Assembly: GCF_033963835.1 (NCBI RefSeq)
Contig: NZ_JAXBME010000004.1
Location: forward strand, 186,001-250,000
Reading direction: 5' to 3'
Length of the DNA stretch: 64,000 nt
Source of the DNA: Cytobacillus sp. IB215665
GTDB taxonomy: Bacteria > Bacillota > Bacilli > Bacillales > SM2101
Part shown: piece after piece, positions 8,205 through 18,559 of the stretch
Numbering within the stretch: position 1 is the first letter of the stretch
How the letters are laid out: each line of letters opens with the position of its first letter
Notes under the pieces: model-generated
Databases searched by the model: none
Seen by the model: the letters and a program-made list of their open reading frames with translations, nothing else
Told to the model about the DNA's origin: nothing
Made by a program: the position numbers and the translations under genes

Positions 8205-9137
8205 ATGTTTAAACATAAGACAGTTTTATTAGACGAAGCAGTAGATGGTTTAAGAATTAATCCAGACGGCATCTATGTTGACTGTACTCTCGGTGGTGCA
8301 GGTCATAGTGAATTAATTGCTAGCAAGCTATCTAATAGTGGAAGATTAATTGCGTTTGACCAAGATGAAACAGCGATCGAACATGCTAAAAAAAAATTAG
8401 CTAAACATCAAGATAAGATTACGATCATAAAGAGTAATTTTCGATATATACAACAGAAGCTAGCTGAAATAGATATTAATGCTGTAGATGGTATTTTATT
8501 TGACTTGGGAGTATCTTCTCCTCAATTGGACACGCCTGAGAGAGGTTTTAGTTATAATTACGATGCTCCATTAGATATGAGAATGGACCATCAAGCAACT
8601 TTATCTGCATATGATGTTGTAAATAATTGGCCCTACGAACAATTAGTAAGAATATTTTTCCAATACGGGGAGGAGCGTTTTTCAAAACAGATCGCTCGGA
8701 AAATTGAAGCTGCTCGAGAAAAGGAACCAATTGAAACGACAAGTCAATTAGTTGACCTTATAAAGGATGGAATTCCTGCAGCGGCACGTCGGACTGGTGG
8801 ACATCCTGCCAAAAGAATTTTTCAAGCTATTCGAATTGCTGTTAATGATGAACTACAAGTGTTTGAAGATGCACTTGGACAGGCTATTGACATGTTAAAG
8901 CCTGGTGGCAGAATTTCTGTTATAACTTTTCACTCATTAGAAGATAGGATGTGTAAAGTAGCTTATAAAAAAGCAAGTGAAGGTCCCCCTCTTCCCCCTG
9001 GGCTACCTGTAGTACCAGATGAGTATAAGCCAACCTTAAAGCTCGTTACAAGAAAACCTACTTTACCATCAGCTAATGAACTAGAACAAAATAACCGAGC
9101 ACGTTCAGCAAAGCTGAGAATTGCGGAAAAAATGTAA
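8205..9137 (+). CDS. rsmH: 16S rRNA (cytosine(1402)-N(4))-methyltransferase RsmH
   Basis: RsmH methylates N4 of C1402 in the decoding centre of 16S rRNA using S-adenosylmethionine. The 310-residue protein has the SAM motif [10 protein letters not shown] (about residues 27-36), [11 protein letters not shown] and the C-terminal blocks [15 protein letters not shown] and [12 protein letters not shown] chose the ATG at 8205 because AAGGTGG lies 8 bases before it and the family starts [14 protein letters not shown]. Also called mraW. It follows mraZ as in almost all dcw clusters, here with a repeat copy in between. Confidence 0.96.
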   Translation: MFKHKTVLLDEAVDGLRINPDGIYVDCTLGGAGHSELIASKLSNSGRLIAFDQDETAIEHAKKKLAKHQDKITIIKSNFRYIQQKLAEIDINAVDGILFDLGVSSPQLDTPERGFSYNYDAPLDMRMDHQATLSAYDVVNNWPYEQLVRIFFQYGEERFSKQIARKIEAAREKEPIETTSQLVDLIKDGIPAAARRTGGHPAKRIFQAIRIAVNDELQVFEDALGQAIDMLKPGGRISVITFHSLEDRMCKVAYKKASEGPPLPPGLPVVPDEYKPTLKLVTRKPTLPSANELEQNNRARSAKLRIAEKM

Positions 9138-9209
9138 CTTTTTCGATATCATTTGTCCGAGACTAATTGAAGAACCTCTAAAAAGCTATATTTTCTTATC
9201 TTTTCAAAA

Positions 9210-9371
9210 GGCTCTTTTCGTATCTTTTGTATAAAGAATTACAAAGTGAGAACATCTAGGTATATCTTTTATGAGGTTCATAACATGTATAAGAACGAAA
9301 AGATGCCCCGAAATGTTGTTGTTTACGTGTTACCTATATACGATTAACAACAATTTATTCGATTCACAGCC
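9210..9371 (+). repeat. Dispersed intergenic repeat, copy 3
   Basis: 162 bp, forward orientation. It starts ggctcttttcgtatctttt, carries the core gaacgaaaagatgccccgaa, then gttgtttacgtgtta, and ends attaacaacaattt followed by cacagcc. It fills most of the rsmH-ftsL gap and ends 25 bases before ftsL. Confidence 0.85.
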
Positions 9372-9391
9372 TTTAAAAAAGGAGAGAAGAA

Positions 9392-9403
9392 ATGAATGAG
9401 TAA
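9392..9403 (+). other. Three-codon mini-ORF overlapping the ftsL start
   Basis: ATG AAT GAG TAA lies at the better distance (about 7 bases) from the ribosome binding site AAGGAGAG and overlaps the true ftsL ATG at 9396 in another frame. Ribosomes that start here would stop after three codons, just inside ftsL. It may lower or couple ftsL translation; this is inferred from spacing only. Confidence 0.4.
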
Positions 9404-9749
9404 CTTAGCACACAGAGTTCAAGAACAGCGTCAACACGAAGTCAAACATAAGCGTAAATTAGTCAAAAAGAAGAGCGCGAAGATATCATTAGGTGAAAAA
9501 TGTATATTGCTAATTTTTGCAACTGCAATATTAGTTGGTGGGATAACCATCATATCAAATACAGCTACGATATATGCTTTAAATAAAGAAATTCAACAAA
9601 CTGAGACTTCGATAGCTGAACAAGGAAGAGTAAATACAGATTTACAGGTGGAAATTCAAGAGCTTAGTACATACGAACGGATATGGCAAAAAGCACAGGA
9701 GCTTGGGTTACAACTAAACGAAAAAAATGTAAAAGTTGTGCAGGATTGA
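9396..9749 (+). CDS. ftsL: Cell division protein FtsL
   Basis: FtsL is a small bitopic septum protein that works with DivIC, DivIB, PBP2B and FtsW. The 117-residue product has a basic cytoplasmic N-terminus (about residues 1-35), one membrane segment (about 37-57) and an extracytoplasmic coiled coil (about 60-105) with the family ending LGLQLNEKNVKVVQ. The start MSNLAHRVQEQ agrees with B. subtilis FtsL. The mini-ORF ATG at 9392 competes for the same ribosome binding site. The next gene follows 4 bases after the stop. Confidence 0.92.
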   Translation: MSNLAHRVQEQRQHEVKHKRKLVKKKSAKISLGEKCILLIFATAILVGGITIISNTATIYALNKEIQQTETSIAEQGRVNTDLQVEIQELSTYERIWQKAQELGLQLNEKNVKVVQD

Positions 9750-9753
9750 TATT

Positions 9754-12012
9754 ATGACGATAAAAAGAAAAAATATTAACAAAGGAGCAGCGTTGTTAAG
9801 TATTGTTTTCACACTGCTCTTTTTTATGTTGTTGACCCGTTTTGTTTTTATTCAATGGTCAGGTGAAGCAGGCGGTGAAGTATTAGCAATTAAAGCTGAA
9901 GAGAAGTATAAGAGGCAAAGAACGATAGAGGCAAGAAGAGGCTCAATCTACGATAGAAATGGTGAAGTAATTGCAGAAGACATCCCTTCTTATACAATTG
10001 CGGCTGTGATTGATGAAAGCTTAACAACCGATGAAGACGATCCAAATCATGTAGTTGATCCACGTGATACTGCAGAAAAATTAGCACCGTTAATTGGCAT
10101 GAATGTACATGAGATGGTAGGGATTTTAGAATTGGATAGGAAGCAAGTTGAGTTTGGACGTTATGGTCGCAATATTAGCCATCAATTGAAAAAAGAGATT
10201 GAGGAGCTAAAATTACCTGGTATCACATTTATTAGGGATGAGAAGCGTTATTATCCAAATGGCGTGTTTGCGTCGAGTGTGGTTGGGTATACAGTGAAGG
10301 AAGAAATTGAAGACGATACACAAATTCGTAAACAAACAGTGGGTATGTTAGGGCTTGAACAATTTCTAAATGAGTACTTACATGATGAAGATGGGTATAT
10401 TACGTATGAAGGTGATCAACAAGGCTTTCGACTGCCTAATAAAGAGACTAAGATTGTACCACCGGAAAATGGGAATGATGTATATTTAACGATTGACAGG
10501 AAAATTCAAAGTTTTTTGGAAGATGCTATGAACAAAGTGAATGAAGAATATACACCAGAAAAAATTATTGGCGTTATTGCAAACGCAAAAACTGGTGAAA
10601 TCTTAGCAATGAGTACAAGACCATCGTTTGATCCTAACGTAAGAGATATTGAAAACTATTTAAATGATGCTATTTCCTATCCTTATGAACCTGGTTCAAC
10701 GATGAAAATATTTACACTTGCTGCCGCAATTGATGGCGGTGTATATGATGGCGAGGAAGACTTTAAATCAGGTTCCTATTCAGTTCCAGGGAGTAAACCG
10801 ATAAATGATATAAACACTAGCTGGGGTGTTATCGATTTTAATGAAGCGGTTAGACGCTCTTCTAATGTTGGTTTTGCCATTCTTGCATATGAGAAATTAG
10901 GTCCTGATAAATTCTACGAATATTTGCAAGCTTTTCATTTTGATCAGCCTACAGGCATTGATTTACCTGGGGAGGTAGCAGGAAGTATTTTGTTTAACTA
11001 TCCCATTGAACAAGTAACGACAGCCTTTGGTCAAGGAACAACTGTAACTCCTATTCAACTCGTTCAAGCAGCAACTGCTATTACTAATGGTGGTGAAATG
11101 TTACAGCCGTATATAATCGATAGAATAGTTGATTCAAGTACGAATGAAGTAATAGAGCAAGGTGAATCAAAAGTTGTAGGGAAGCCTGTTTCTAACAATA
11201 CTTCTGAAGAAGTATTAGATTTGCTTGAGCAAGTTGTTGTAGGTGAACATGGGACAGGGGCAGCTTATGATATAGATGGCTATCAAGTTGCTGGAAAAAC
11301 GGGAACCGCTGAAATACCAAACCCAAAAGGTGGGGGGTATTTAGAGGGACACGGGAATTATATTTTTTCCTTCCTCGGTATGGCTCCAAAAGAAGACCCT
11401 GAATTAATCATGTACGTCTCGGTGAAGATGCCGAACATAGCACCAGATGAAAAAGGGTCTGCACCAGTCTCAAAAATATTTAATCCTGTTATGGAAAGTA
11501 GTTTAAAATACTTAAATATACTTCCTACTGAAGTAGAGGACGAACAAAATAATCTACAAAACACAGCTGTAACGATAAAATCTTATATTGGAAAGTCTGC
11601 ACAGGAAGCAGTTGATAGTTTACAAAAAAGCGACCTATCCCCAATATTAGTTGGGAATGGGGAAAAAATAATAGCGCAATATCCTAACAGTCAAATTGAA
11701 GTGATAGCAAATGAAAAAGTAATTTTAGTAACCGATGGAGAATTATTAATGCCTGATATGAAGGGTTGGTCATTACGGGATGTCTTAAAGGTTGTTGAAC
11801 TATTAGAATTGCAGCCAAATATAGTAGGAAGTGGTTACGTTACGAAACAAAATATTTTCCCTCATTCCGTAGTTCAAAAAGGTGATTTGCTAATCATCGA
11901 TCTTCAACAACCCGCGGTAACGGCTGAACTAGAAAATGAATCATCTATGGATGGTGAGGACGCCGATTTAGAACAAGGTGAAGAAGAGGAAACAATTGAA
12001 GTGTTAGACTAA
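9754..12012 (+). CDS. pbpB: Penicillin-binding protein 2B, septal transpeptidase
   Basis: PBP2B is the class B transpeptidase of the divisome, anchored by an N-terminal membrane helix (about residues 12-32). A dimerisation domain with GSIYDRNGEVIAED follows. The transpeptidase domain shows EPGSTMK with catalytic Ser315, SSN (RRSSNVGFA) and KTGTAE. Two PASTA domains follow (about residues 600-720). The 752-residue protein is longer than its B. subtilis counterpart mainly through an acidic tail rich in Glu and Asp. I chose the ATG at 9754, 8 bases after AGGA, over the upstream TTG. It is cotranscribed with ftsL and followed by spoVD, its sporulation paralogue. Confidence 0.95.
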   Translation: MTIKRKNINKGAALLSIVFTLLFFMLLTRFVFIQWSGEAGGEVLAIKAEEKYKRQRTIEARRGSIYDRNGEVIAEDIPSYTIAAVIDESLTTDEDDPNHVVDPRDTAEKLAPLIGMNVHEMVGILELDRKQVEFGRYGRNISHQLKKEIEELKLPGITFIRDEKRYYPNGVFASSVVGYTVKEEIEDDTQIRKQTVGMLGLEQFLNEYLHDEDGYITYEGDQQGFRLPNKETKIVPPENGNDVYLTIDRKIQSFLEDAMNKVNEEYTPEKIIGVIANAKTGEILAMSTRPSFDPNVRDIENYLNDAISYPYEPGSTMKIFTLAAAIDGGVYDGEEDFKSGSYSVPGSKPINDINTSWGVIDFNEAVRRSSNVGFAILAYEKLGPDKFYEYLQAFHFDQPTGIDLPGEVAGSILFNYPIEQVTTAFGQGTTVTPIQLVQAATAITNGGEMLQPYIIDRIVDSSTNEVIEQGESKVVGKPVSNNTSEEVLDLLEQVVVGEHGTGAAYDIDGYQVAGKTGTAEIPNPKGGGYLEGHGNYIFSFLGMAPKEDPELIMYVSVKMPNIAPDEKGSAPVSKIFNPVMESSLKYLNILPTEVEDEQNNLQNTAVTIKSYIGKSAQEAVDSLQKSDLSPILVGNGEKIIAQYPNSQIEVIANEKVILVTDGELLMPDMKGWSLRDVLKVVELLELQPNIVGSGYVTKQNIFPHSVVQKGDLLIIDLQQPAVTAELENESSMDGEDADLEQGEEEETIEVLD

Positions 12013-12083
12013 ATGTGATCTGTTCTAAACAATCATGTACAAGCATATATTTGAACGAGCAATTTTATGGGAGGTTCACTTAT

Positions 12084-14018
12084 ATGCGTGTGTCTCAAGT
12101 TACAGTAAGAAAAAGGTTAACTTTAACTTTATTAGTAGGTTTACTCATCTTTTTTATTATTGATGTACGGTTAGGGTATGTTCAATTTTTATTAGGCAAT
12201 GAATTAACTGAGAAGGCAGAAGGCTTATGGAGTCGGGATATAAAATTTGAACCTAAACGTGGCGAAATACTAGATCGAAATGGCGTTCCATTAGCAACAA
12301 ACATAAGTGCCCCTACTGTTTGGGTTGTCCCTAGACAGATAGAAGATCCTGTTCTCACGGCAACTAAACTAGCCGAAGCATTAGACATGTCAAAAGAAAA
12401 AGCATACAAACTTGTCACTGCTGAAGAGGTGAATGTCAGAATTCACCCAGAGGGTAGAAAAATATCTCATGAGAAGGCAAATGAGATTCAGGAGTTAGAC
12501 CTAGCCGGTGTATATATCGGTGAAGACTCCAAGCGTCATTATCCATTTGGCAGCTATTTATCCCATGTATTAGGGTTTGCTGGCATTGATAATCAAGGTT
12601 TAATGGGTCTTGAACTTTATTATGACAAACAGTTAAATGGTGAACAAGGCTCTGTACAATTTTATGCTGATGCGAAAGGGAAACGGATGCCGGATATGGC
12701 AGATGATTACAACCCACCAATTGATGGTAATGATTTGAAGCTAACCATTGATACGAGGGTTCAGACGATCATTGAACGTGAATTAGACATTGCTCAAGCT
12801 GCTTATAATCCAGATGGGATTATTGCAATTGCTATGGACCCTAACAACGGAGAAATACTTGGTATGGCGTCTAGACCAGATTTTGATCCAGCTAATTTTC
12901 AAAATGTTGCCCCAGAAATATACAACAGAAATTTGCCAGTTTGGAGTACGTATGAACCAGGTTCAACCTTTAAAATTATCACTTTAGCAGCTGCTTTACA
13001 AGAGGAAGAAGTTAATTTAACTGAAGATCATTTTTATGACTCGGGCTCAATTTCTGTAGCTGGATCTAAGCTTAGGTGTTGGAAAAGTGGAGGTCATGGC
13101 AGTCAGTCATTTTTGGAGGTTGTACAAAATTCATGTAACCCAGGCTTTGTAGAGCTGGGTCAAAGGTTAGGCAAAGATAAATTATTTTCTTACATTACTG
13201 CATTTGGTTTTGGAGAAAAAACTGGAATAGATTTGGCTGGAGAAGGGACAGGAATTCTGTTTGATTTGGAAAAGGTAGGGCCAGTCGAACTCGCCACAAC
13301 TGCTTTTGGTCAAGGGGTTTCTGTTACGCCAATTCAACAAGTTGCTGCAGTAGCTGCTGCGGTCAATGGTGGAATATTGTACACACCCTATATCGCGAAG
13401 GAATGGATTGATCCAATAACAGGTGATGTGATAAGTCGAAATACTCCTGATGAAAAGCGCCGTGTCATTTCAGAAGAGGTATCAGAACAAGTGCGATACG
13501 CTCTAGAAAGTGTTGTAGCGCTAGGGACAGGAAAAGGTGCATATGTTGATGGTTATAGAGTGGGTGGAAAAACAGGAACTGCTCAAAAAGCTGTAGACGG
13601 TCGTTATTTAGAGAATAATTATGTTGTATCGTTCATAGGCTTTGCCCCAGCAGATGATCCTCAAATTGTTGTTTATATTGCAGTAGATAACCCAAAAAAT
13701 ACAGTTCAATTCGGCGGAGTGGTAGCTGCTCCTATTGTTGGAAATATAATGGATGATAGTTTAAGGGCTTTAGATGTTAAACAAAGAGATGGACAAATTG
13801 AGAAAGAAGCAACTTGGTTAGATGAACCGCAAATTACTGTACCTAATCTTGTAGGATTAACTAAGAAGGATCTTCATACGCAACTCGTAAATTTAAAGAT
13901 AGACAGTAGCGGAGAAGGTGATGAAGTCATACAACAAGCTCCAGCTGCTGGCGCAAAAGTAAAGCAAGGTTCCACCATTAGAGTGTTTTTTGGTGATACA
14001 GACAAAGAACGCGAGTAA
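12084..14018 (+). CDS. spoVD: Stage V sporulation protein D (class B PBP for spore cortex)
   Basis: SpoVD is the transpeptidase partner of SpoVE in spore cortex peptidoglycan synthesis. The 644-residue product has an N-terminal membrane segment (about residues 13-32), a dimerisation region (RGEILDRNGVPLATN) and a transpeptidase domain with EPGSTFK (Ser294), SCN (VVQNSCNPGF) and KTGTAQ. A single C-terminal PASTA domain lies at about residues 580-640. I chose the ATG at 12084 because GGGAGG lies 9 bases upstream and MRVSQVTVRKRL matches the family N-terminus. The length and the position of Ser294 agree with B. subtilis SpoVD. Confidence 0.95.
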   Translation: MRVSQVTVRKRLTLTLLVGLLIFFIIDVRLGYVQFLLGNELTEKAEGLWSRDIKFEPKRGEILDRNGVPLATNISAPTVWVVPRQIEDPVLTATKLAEALDMSKEKAYKLVTAEEVNVRIHPEGRKISHEKANEIQELDLAGVYIGEDSKRHYPFGSYLSHVLGFAGIDNQGLMGLELYYDKQLNGEQGSVQFYADAKGKRMPDMADDYNPPIDGNDLKLTIDTRVQTIIERELDIAQAAYNPDGIIAIAMDPNNGEILGMASRPDFDPANFQNVAPEIYNRNLPVWSTYEPGSTFKIITLAAALQEEEVNLTEDHFYDSGSISVAGSKLRCWKSGGHGSQSFLEVVQNSCNPGFVELGQRLGKDKLFSYITAFGFGEKTGIDLAGEGTGILFDLEKVGPVELATTAFGQGVSVTPIQQVAAVAAAVNGGILYTPYIAKEWIDPITGDVISRNTPDEKRRVISEEVSEQVRYALESVVALGTGKGAYVDGYRVGGKTGTAQKAVDGRYLENNYVVSFIGFAPADDPQIVVYIAVDNPKNTVQFGGVVAAPIVGNIMDDSLRALDVKQRDGQIEKEATWLDEPQITVPNLVGLTKKDLHTQLVNLKIDSSGEGDEVIQQAPAAGAKVKQGSTIRVFFGDTDKERE

Positions 14019-14077
14019 AAAAATTTTGATCTATCACTCCATTTTAGTTTATGATTATTGAATATAGAAGTAATCCT

Positions 14078-14097
14078 CCCCACCTATAAAGGTGGGG
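14078..14097. other. GC-rich hairpin between spoVD and murE
   Basis: CCCCACC (14078-14084) pairs with GGTGGGG (14091-14097) around a 6-base loop. No T-run follows, so it is not a classical terminator. It may pause transcription or stabilise an mRNA end between spoVD and murE. I see nothing else convincing in the 288-base gap. Confidence 0.45.
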
Positions 14098-14306
14098 TAA
14101 TTAATCATCAAGTTGTAATGGTTGTTCAAATAAGTGTGATCGAGTTTATGGTGATCTAAGCTACATTAGAAACAAGTATTGATGAAAAAGATAATTCGTT
14201 TTATAATTTTTTTTGTGTTTAAATTATATAGTATACATATATACATAACTTTGAATACGATGATAGTCATATCTATATAGATATAATACTGAGAGGAATT
14301 GGTTTT

Positions 14307-15770
14307 ATGGACTTACAAACTTTGCAATCATTGTTGTATGATTTTCCAAGGAAGGTTGCGGAAAATCCAACTATTACTTCAATAGAAACTAACTCACGTG
14401 ACGTAAAGCAAGGAAGTCTGTTTATTTGTATAAAAGGGTATACGGTTGATGGACACGATTTTGCACAAGAAGCGATCAATAAAGGTGCCGTAGCAGTCAT
14501 TGCTGAAAAACCATTAGATGTGGATGTCCCAGTAGTCGTTGTACAGGATACGACACGTGCAGTATCAGTTATTGCAGATGCTTTCTATGACCAGCCAACT
14601 AAACGGTTTAGGCTGATCGGTGTCACGGGGACGAACGGTAAAACAACAACTACCCATATTATTGAGGAAGTTTTCCAACATGCTGGACAAAATACTGGAT
14701 TAATTGGGACGAATACTATAAAAATTAATAATCAAACTTATGGCGTAAAGAATACAACACCAGAAGCATTAACGCTTCAAAAAACATTTAATGAAATGGT
14801 TGATAATCAAGTTGATACTGCAATCATGGAGGTCTCTTCACACGCCCTCGATTTAGGAAGAACTTTTGGGTGTGATTTTGATGTGGCAGTTTTTACGAAC
14901 TTAACTCAAGATCATTTAGATTATCACGATACAATGGCTGAATATCGCCGTACTAAAGGGTTATTATTTGCTCAGTTAGGTAATAGCTATAATCACAGTA
15001 ATCCTAAATATGCAATATTAAATGCTGATGATCATGCAAGTGATGAATTTAGAAGAAGCACAGCTGCAACAGTGATTACTTATGGGGTGGAAAATCGAAG
15101 TGATTTTATGGCAAAACATATTAAAATGACGCCTTCTGGGACGAAATTTGAATTAATAACCCCTTATGAAACATTTAAAGTATCAATGAAATTAATTGGT
15201 CTTTTCAATGCATACAATGTGTTGGCTGCAACAGCAGCTTGTTTTGTTTCTGGAATCTCCCTCTCCTCAATTATTAGTACAATAGAAACTTTAGAAGGAG
15301 TAAGTGGTCGTTTTGAAGTGGTTGATGGGGGGCAAGACTACACAGTGATTGTTGATTATGCCCATACACCTGATAGCTTAGAAAATGTGTTAAAGACGAT
15401 CAATGAATTTGCTAGCTCCGATGTATACGTTGTAGTAGGATGTGGAGGAGATAGAGATCGAACTAAACGTCCGTTAATGGCTATGGTAGCCGAAAAATAT
15501 AGTAACTTGCCAATATTCACTTCAGATAACCCTCGTTCAGAAGATCCTGAGAAAATCTTAGCGGAGATGGAAGAAGGAGTAAAAGGAAAGGACTATACAT
15601 CGATCATAGATCGTAAGGAAGCAATTTCTTATGCGATTGGCCATGCAAAGAAAAATGATATTGTTTTAATCGCTGGAAAAGGGCATGAGACATACCAAGA
15701 GATTGGCGACCAGAGGCTTGACTTTGATGATCGTGAAATCGTACTCCAACTTATAAAGGAGCGACTATAA
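14307..15770 (+). CDS. murE: UDP-MurNAc-L-Ala-D-Glu:meso-diaminopimelate ligase
   Basis: MurE adds meso-diaminopimelate to the cytoplasmic cell wall precursor. The 487-residue protein has the three Mur-ligase domains: the substrate domain ([15 protein letters not shown]), the ATP domain with [13 protein letters not shown] (about residues 108-120), and the C-terminal domain. DNPR at residues 407-410 is the signature of ligases that use diaminopimelate, so the wall is predicted to be of the meso-DAP type. GAGAGGAA lies upstream of the ATG. It is followed 2 bases later by an orphan MurF-like domain. Confidence 0.95.
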   Translation: MDLQTLQSLLYDFPRKVAENPTITSIETNSRDVKQGSLFICIKGYTVDGHDFAQEAINKGAVAVIAEKPLDVDVPVVVVQDTTRAVSVIADAFYDQPTKRFRLIGVTGTNGKTTTTHIIEEVFQHAGQNTGLIGTNTIKINNQTYGVKNTTPEALTLQKTFNEMVDNQVDTAIMEVSSHALDLGRTFGCDFDVAVFTNLTQDHLDYHDTMAEYRRTKGLLFAQLGNSYNHSNPKYAILNADDHASDEFRRSTAATVITYGVENRSDFMAKHIKMTPSGTKFELITPYETFKVSMKLIGLFNAYNVLAATAACFVSGISLSSIISTIETLEGVSGRFEVVDGGQDYTVIVDYAHTPDSLENVLKTINEFASSDVYVVVGCGGDRDRTKRPLMAMVAEKYSNLPIFTSDNPRSEDPEKILAEMEEGVKGKDYTSIIDRKEAISYAIGHAKKNDIVLIAGKGHETYQEIGDQRLDFDDREIVLQLIKERL

Positions 15771-15772
15771 CT

Positions 15773-16198
15773 ATGCTTCGATACCATCATCTAAAAAAAT
15801 TATACCCGCATACTAGGGGTGTTGAGGATGATATCCATTTCAAATATGTCGTTACAGATTGTAACATATTAGTGAATAAAGGGTTATATGTACCAATCAA
15901 TAGTCAATGTAATGATAACAAAGATTTATTCACAGCAATAGAAAATGGAGCAGTTGGATCATTATGGAATGAAGAACGGGAATTACCAAAATATATACCT
16001 AATCATTTTCCTGTTTTTATTGTTCATGATTCGTATATAGCCTTAAAGAAATTACTTGTTTTTTATGACAATTTATTGAAATTGGAAGATATAGGAACAA
16101 CTGATCGAACGGTATTTAAGGGTGATATTCCAATTGAGGAAAATGAGTTGAATATAAAAATATTAAAACTAATGAAAGGGGGGGATAATCTTGCTTGA
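15773..16198 (+). CDS. Orphan Mur-ligase (MurF-like) N-terminal domain protein
   Basis: This 141-residue protein lies between murE and mraY, where many bacteria carry murF. The segment [16 protein letters not shown], then [16 protein letters not shown] and [17 protein letters not shown], follows the pattern of the Mur-ligase N-terminal domain, best matching MurF or MurE (SR.v..G.lF.a..g, then AiekGA.a.l, then v.dt..AL). The P-loop ATPase and C-terminal domains are absent, so it cannot be an active ligase. The frame is open and intact, has AAAGGAG 11 bases upstream and overlaps mraY by 8 bases, so it is probably expressed. It may be a remnant of an ancestral murF or a regulatory decoy. The homology is recognised by eye and needs a profile search. 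Confidence 0.6.
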   Translation: MLRYHHLKKLYPHTRGVEDDIHFKYVVTDCNILVNKGLYVPINSQCNDNKDLFTAIENGAVGSLWNEERELPKYIPNHFPVFIVHDSYIALKKLLVFYDNLLKLEDIGTTDRTVFKGDIPIEENELNIKILKLMKGGDNLA

Positions 16199-17165
16199 AA
16201 AAGTAGTGCTATTTTCAATATTGATGGCATTTTTAATAAGTGTATTATTATCTCCAGTTTTTATTCCCTTCTTACGTAGACTTAAATTTGGACAGAGCAT
16301 TCGTGATGAGGGACCCAAATCGCATCAAAAGAAATCTGGTACACCTACGATGGGTGGAATTGTCATTTTGCTATCCATTATACTTACTGTAATTATTATG
16401 ACATCAAAATATACAGAGGTAACGGTAAATACATATTTGTTACTATTTGTTACATTAGGTTATGGTCTGTTAGGGTTTTTGGATGATTTTATTAAGGTAG
16501 TGATGAAAAGAAATCTAGGTTTAACGTCTAAACAAAAATTAGCAGGACAAATTATTATTGCTATAATCTTTTATGTAGTATTAATGCAGAATAATATTTC
16601 TACTACAGTTGCTATTCCTGGATTTGATGTTTCTATCGATTTATCTTGGGCATATATTATCCTACTTATTTTTTGGCTAGTAGGTTTTTCAAACGCAGTT
16701 AATTTAACTGACGGTTTGGATGGGCTTGTTTCAGGTACAGCTGCAGTAGCCTTTGGAGCGTTTGCTGTATTAGCTTGGAATCAAACGCAATACGATATTG
16801 CCATTTTTGCTGTTGCGGTTGTTGGTGCGGTACTTGGCTTTTTAGTGTTTAATGCACATCCAGCTAAAGTTTTTATGGGGGATACTGGTTCGCTTGCCCT
16901 CGGAGGGGCTTTAGCAACTGTGGCCATTCTAACAAAGCTTGAGATTATATTACTAATTATTGGTGGAGTTTTTGTCATTGAAACACTTTCTGTCATCATC
17001 CAAGTCATATCATTTAAAACAACTGGAAAAAGGGTGTTTAAAATGAGCCCTCTACATCATCATTATGAGTTAGTAGGATGGTCAGAATGGAGAGTTGTCG
17101 TTACTTTTTGGACGGTAGGTTTATTATTTGCAATGCTTGGATTATATATTGAGGTGTGGTTGTAA
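16191..17165 (+). CDS. mraY: Phospho-MurNAc-pentapeptide transferase MraY
   Basis: MraY makes lipid I by moving phospho-MurNAc-pentapeptide to undecaprenyl phosphate in the membrane. The 324-residue protein has about ten membrane helices and the catalytic motifs [32 protein letters not shown] and SPLHHHYE. The start is a TTG at 16191 preceded by AAAGGGGGG, and the N-terminus and length match B. subtilis MraY. It overlaps the preceding orphan Mur domain gene by 8 bases and abuts murD. Confidence 0.96.
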   Translation: MLEKVVLFSILMAFLISVLLSPVFIPFLRRLKFGQSIRDEGPKSHQKKSGTPTMGGIVILLSIILTVIIMTSKYTEVTVNTYLLLFVTLGYGLLGFLDDFIKVVMKRNLGLTSKQKLAGQIIIAIIFYVVLMQNNISTTVAIPGFDVSIDLSWAYIILLIFWLVGFSNAVNLTDGLDGLVSGTAAVAFGAFAVLAWNQTQYDIAIFAVAVVGAVLGFLVFNAHPAKVFMGDTGSLALGGALATVAILTKLEIILLIIGGVFVIETLSVIIQVISFKTTGKRVFKMSPLHHHYELVGWSEWRVVVTFWTVGLLFAMLGLYIEVWL

Positions 17166-18518
17166 TTGAAGAATACTGAACGTTTTCGCGATAAAAAAAT
17201 ACTTGTTTTGGGCTTAGCTAAAAGTGGCTTATCTGCAGCTAAGCTATTAATAGAACTAGGTGCCGAAGTAACAATTAACGATAAAAAGCCTTACGAAGAA
17301 GATGAAAGCACGAGAAATTTAATAAATTTAGGTGTGGACATTATTTGTGGAAGTCACCCAGTAGACTTGCTCGAAGAAAATTTTGATTTAATCGTTAAAA
17401 ATCCAGGGATTCCTTATACAAATCCCATTGTGGTAGAAGCATTAAAAAAAGATATTCCAATCATTACCGAAGTTGAATTAGCTTATTCAATTTCAGAAGC
17501 AGAGTTTATTGGTATCACAGGTTCGAACGGGAAAACAACGACAACAACATTAATTTATGACATCATGAAGCAAGCACAGAAGAACCCTCTCATTGCCGGA
17601 AATATTGGGACTGTTGCTTCCGATGTTGCACAATTAGCAACAAACGAGCAAATGATAGTAACTGAATTATCCTCCTTCCAATTGCAAGGGGTTGACCAGT
17701 TTCGTCCTAAAATATCAGTAATATTAAACATTTTTGATGCACATCTTGATTATCATGGTTCGAAGGAAGCTTATGTTAAAGCGAAAGCAAAAATATTTCA
17801 ACAGCAAACTCCAAAAGATTTTGTTGTTCTTAATGCTGACGATAATATCCTTGTAGAATTATCTAAAGCAGCTCAAGCTAAGAAAGTATTTTTTTCTACA
17901 AAGCAAAATTTAAGAACTGGAGCGTATGTAAACAATCATACGATTTACTTTAATGATGAAGAAATTATTAGTGCTGATGAAATTGTACTTCCAGGTGAAC
18001 ATAGCTTGGAAAATATTTTAGCTGCTGTTGCTGTGTGTAAGCTTCTGAATATAACAAATGATGCAATAGGTGATGTGATTAAAAGATTCTCAGGGGTTAA
18101 ACACCGCTTACAGTATGTTAAAACATATCATGGTCGTAAATTTTATAATGATTCAAAAGCAACAAATATTTTAGCAACACAAAAGGCACTTAATGCTTTT
18201 TCAGAACCAATCATTTTATTAGCAGGTGGACTTGATCGAGGGAATCATTTTAAAGACCTTGTCCCTTATTTACAAAACGTAAAAACACTTGTGACATTTG
18301 GCCAAACAGCTGAGTTATTAAAAGAAGCTGGAGTGGAAGCAGGAATAAAAAACATAGTTCGTGTCGATAATGTTGACAAGGCTGTTTCTGTAGCCTATGA
18401 CAACTCCGATAAAGGCGATATCATCCTATTATCTCCTGCATGTGCAAGTTGGGATCAATATACAACATTTGAGGAAAGAGGAGACATTTTTATAGACGCA
18501 GTGCATATGCTTAACTAA
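17166..18518 (+). CDS. murD: UDP-MurNAc-L-Ala:D-glutamate ligase MurD
   Basis: MurD adds D-glutamate to UDP-MurNAc-L-alanine. The 450-residue protein shows the N-terminal Rossmann-like domain (ILVLGLAKSGLSAAKLL), the ATP loop GITGSNGKTTTTT near residues 117-129 and the C-terminal FYNDSKATN and LLSPACASWDQY motifs. Translation starts at a TTG that directly follows the mraY stop codon, with GAGGTG upstream, so the two are coupled. It is followed by spoVE. Confidence 0.95.
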   Translation: MKNTERFRDKKILVLGLAKSGLSAAKLLIELGAEVTINDKKPYEEDESTRNLINLGVDIICGSHPVDLLEENFDLIVKNPGIPYTNPIVVEALKKDIPIITEVELAYSISEAEFIGITGSNGKTTTTTLIYDIMKQAQKNPLIAGNIGTVASDVAQLATNEQMIVTELSSFQLQGVDQFRPKISVILNIFDAHLDYHGSKEAYVKAKAKIFQQQTPKDFVVLNADDNILVELSKAAQAKKVFFSTKQNLRTGAYVNNHTIYFNDEEIISADEIVLPGEHSLENILAAVAVCKLLNITNDAIGDVIKRFSGVKHRLQYVKTYHGRKFYNDSKATNILATQKALNAFSEPIILLAGGLDRGNHFKDLVPYLQNVKTLVTFGQTAELLKEAGVEAGIKNIVRVDNVDKAVSVAYDNSDKGDIILLSPACASWDQYTTFEERGDIFIDAVHMLN

Positions 18519-18559
18519 GGGCTTGGCCGCTCTTAATTTAGGACGTTGAGGTGTTTCTA

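Noticed and set aside
12436-12720. 94-codon frame on the minus strand inside spoVD
   Set aside because: Shadow of the spoVD coding sequence, without ribosome binding site or recognisable domain.
14078-14097. Hairpin after spoVD as a transcription terminator
   Set aside because: The stem is strong but no run of T follows; it is listed only as a hairpin.
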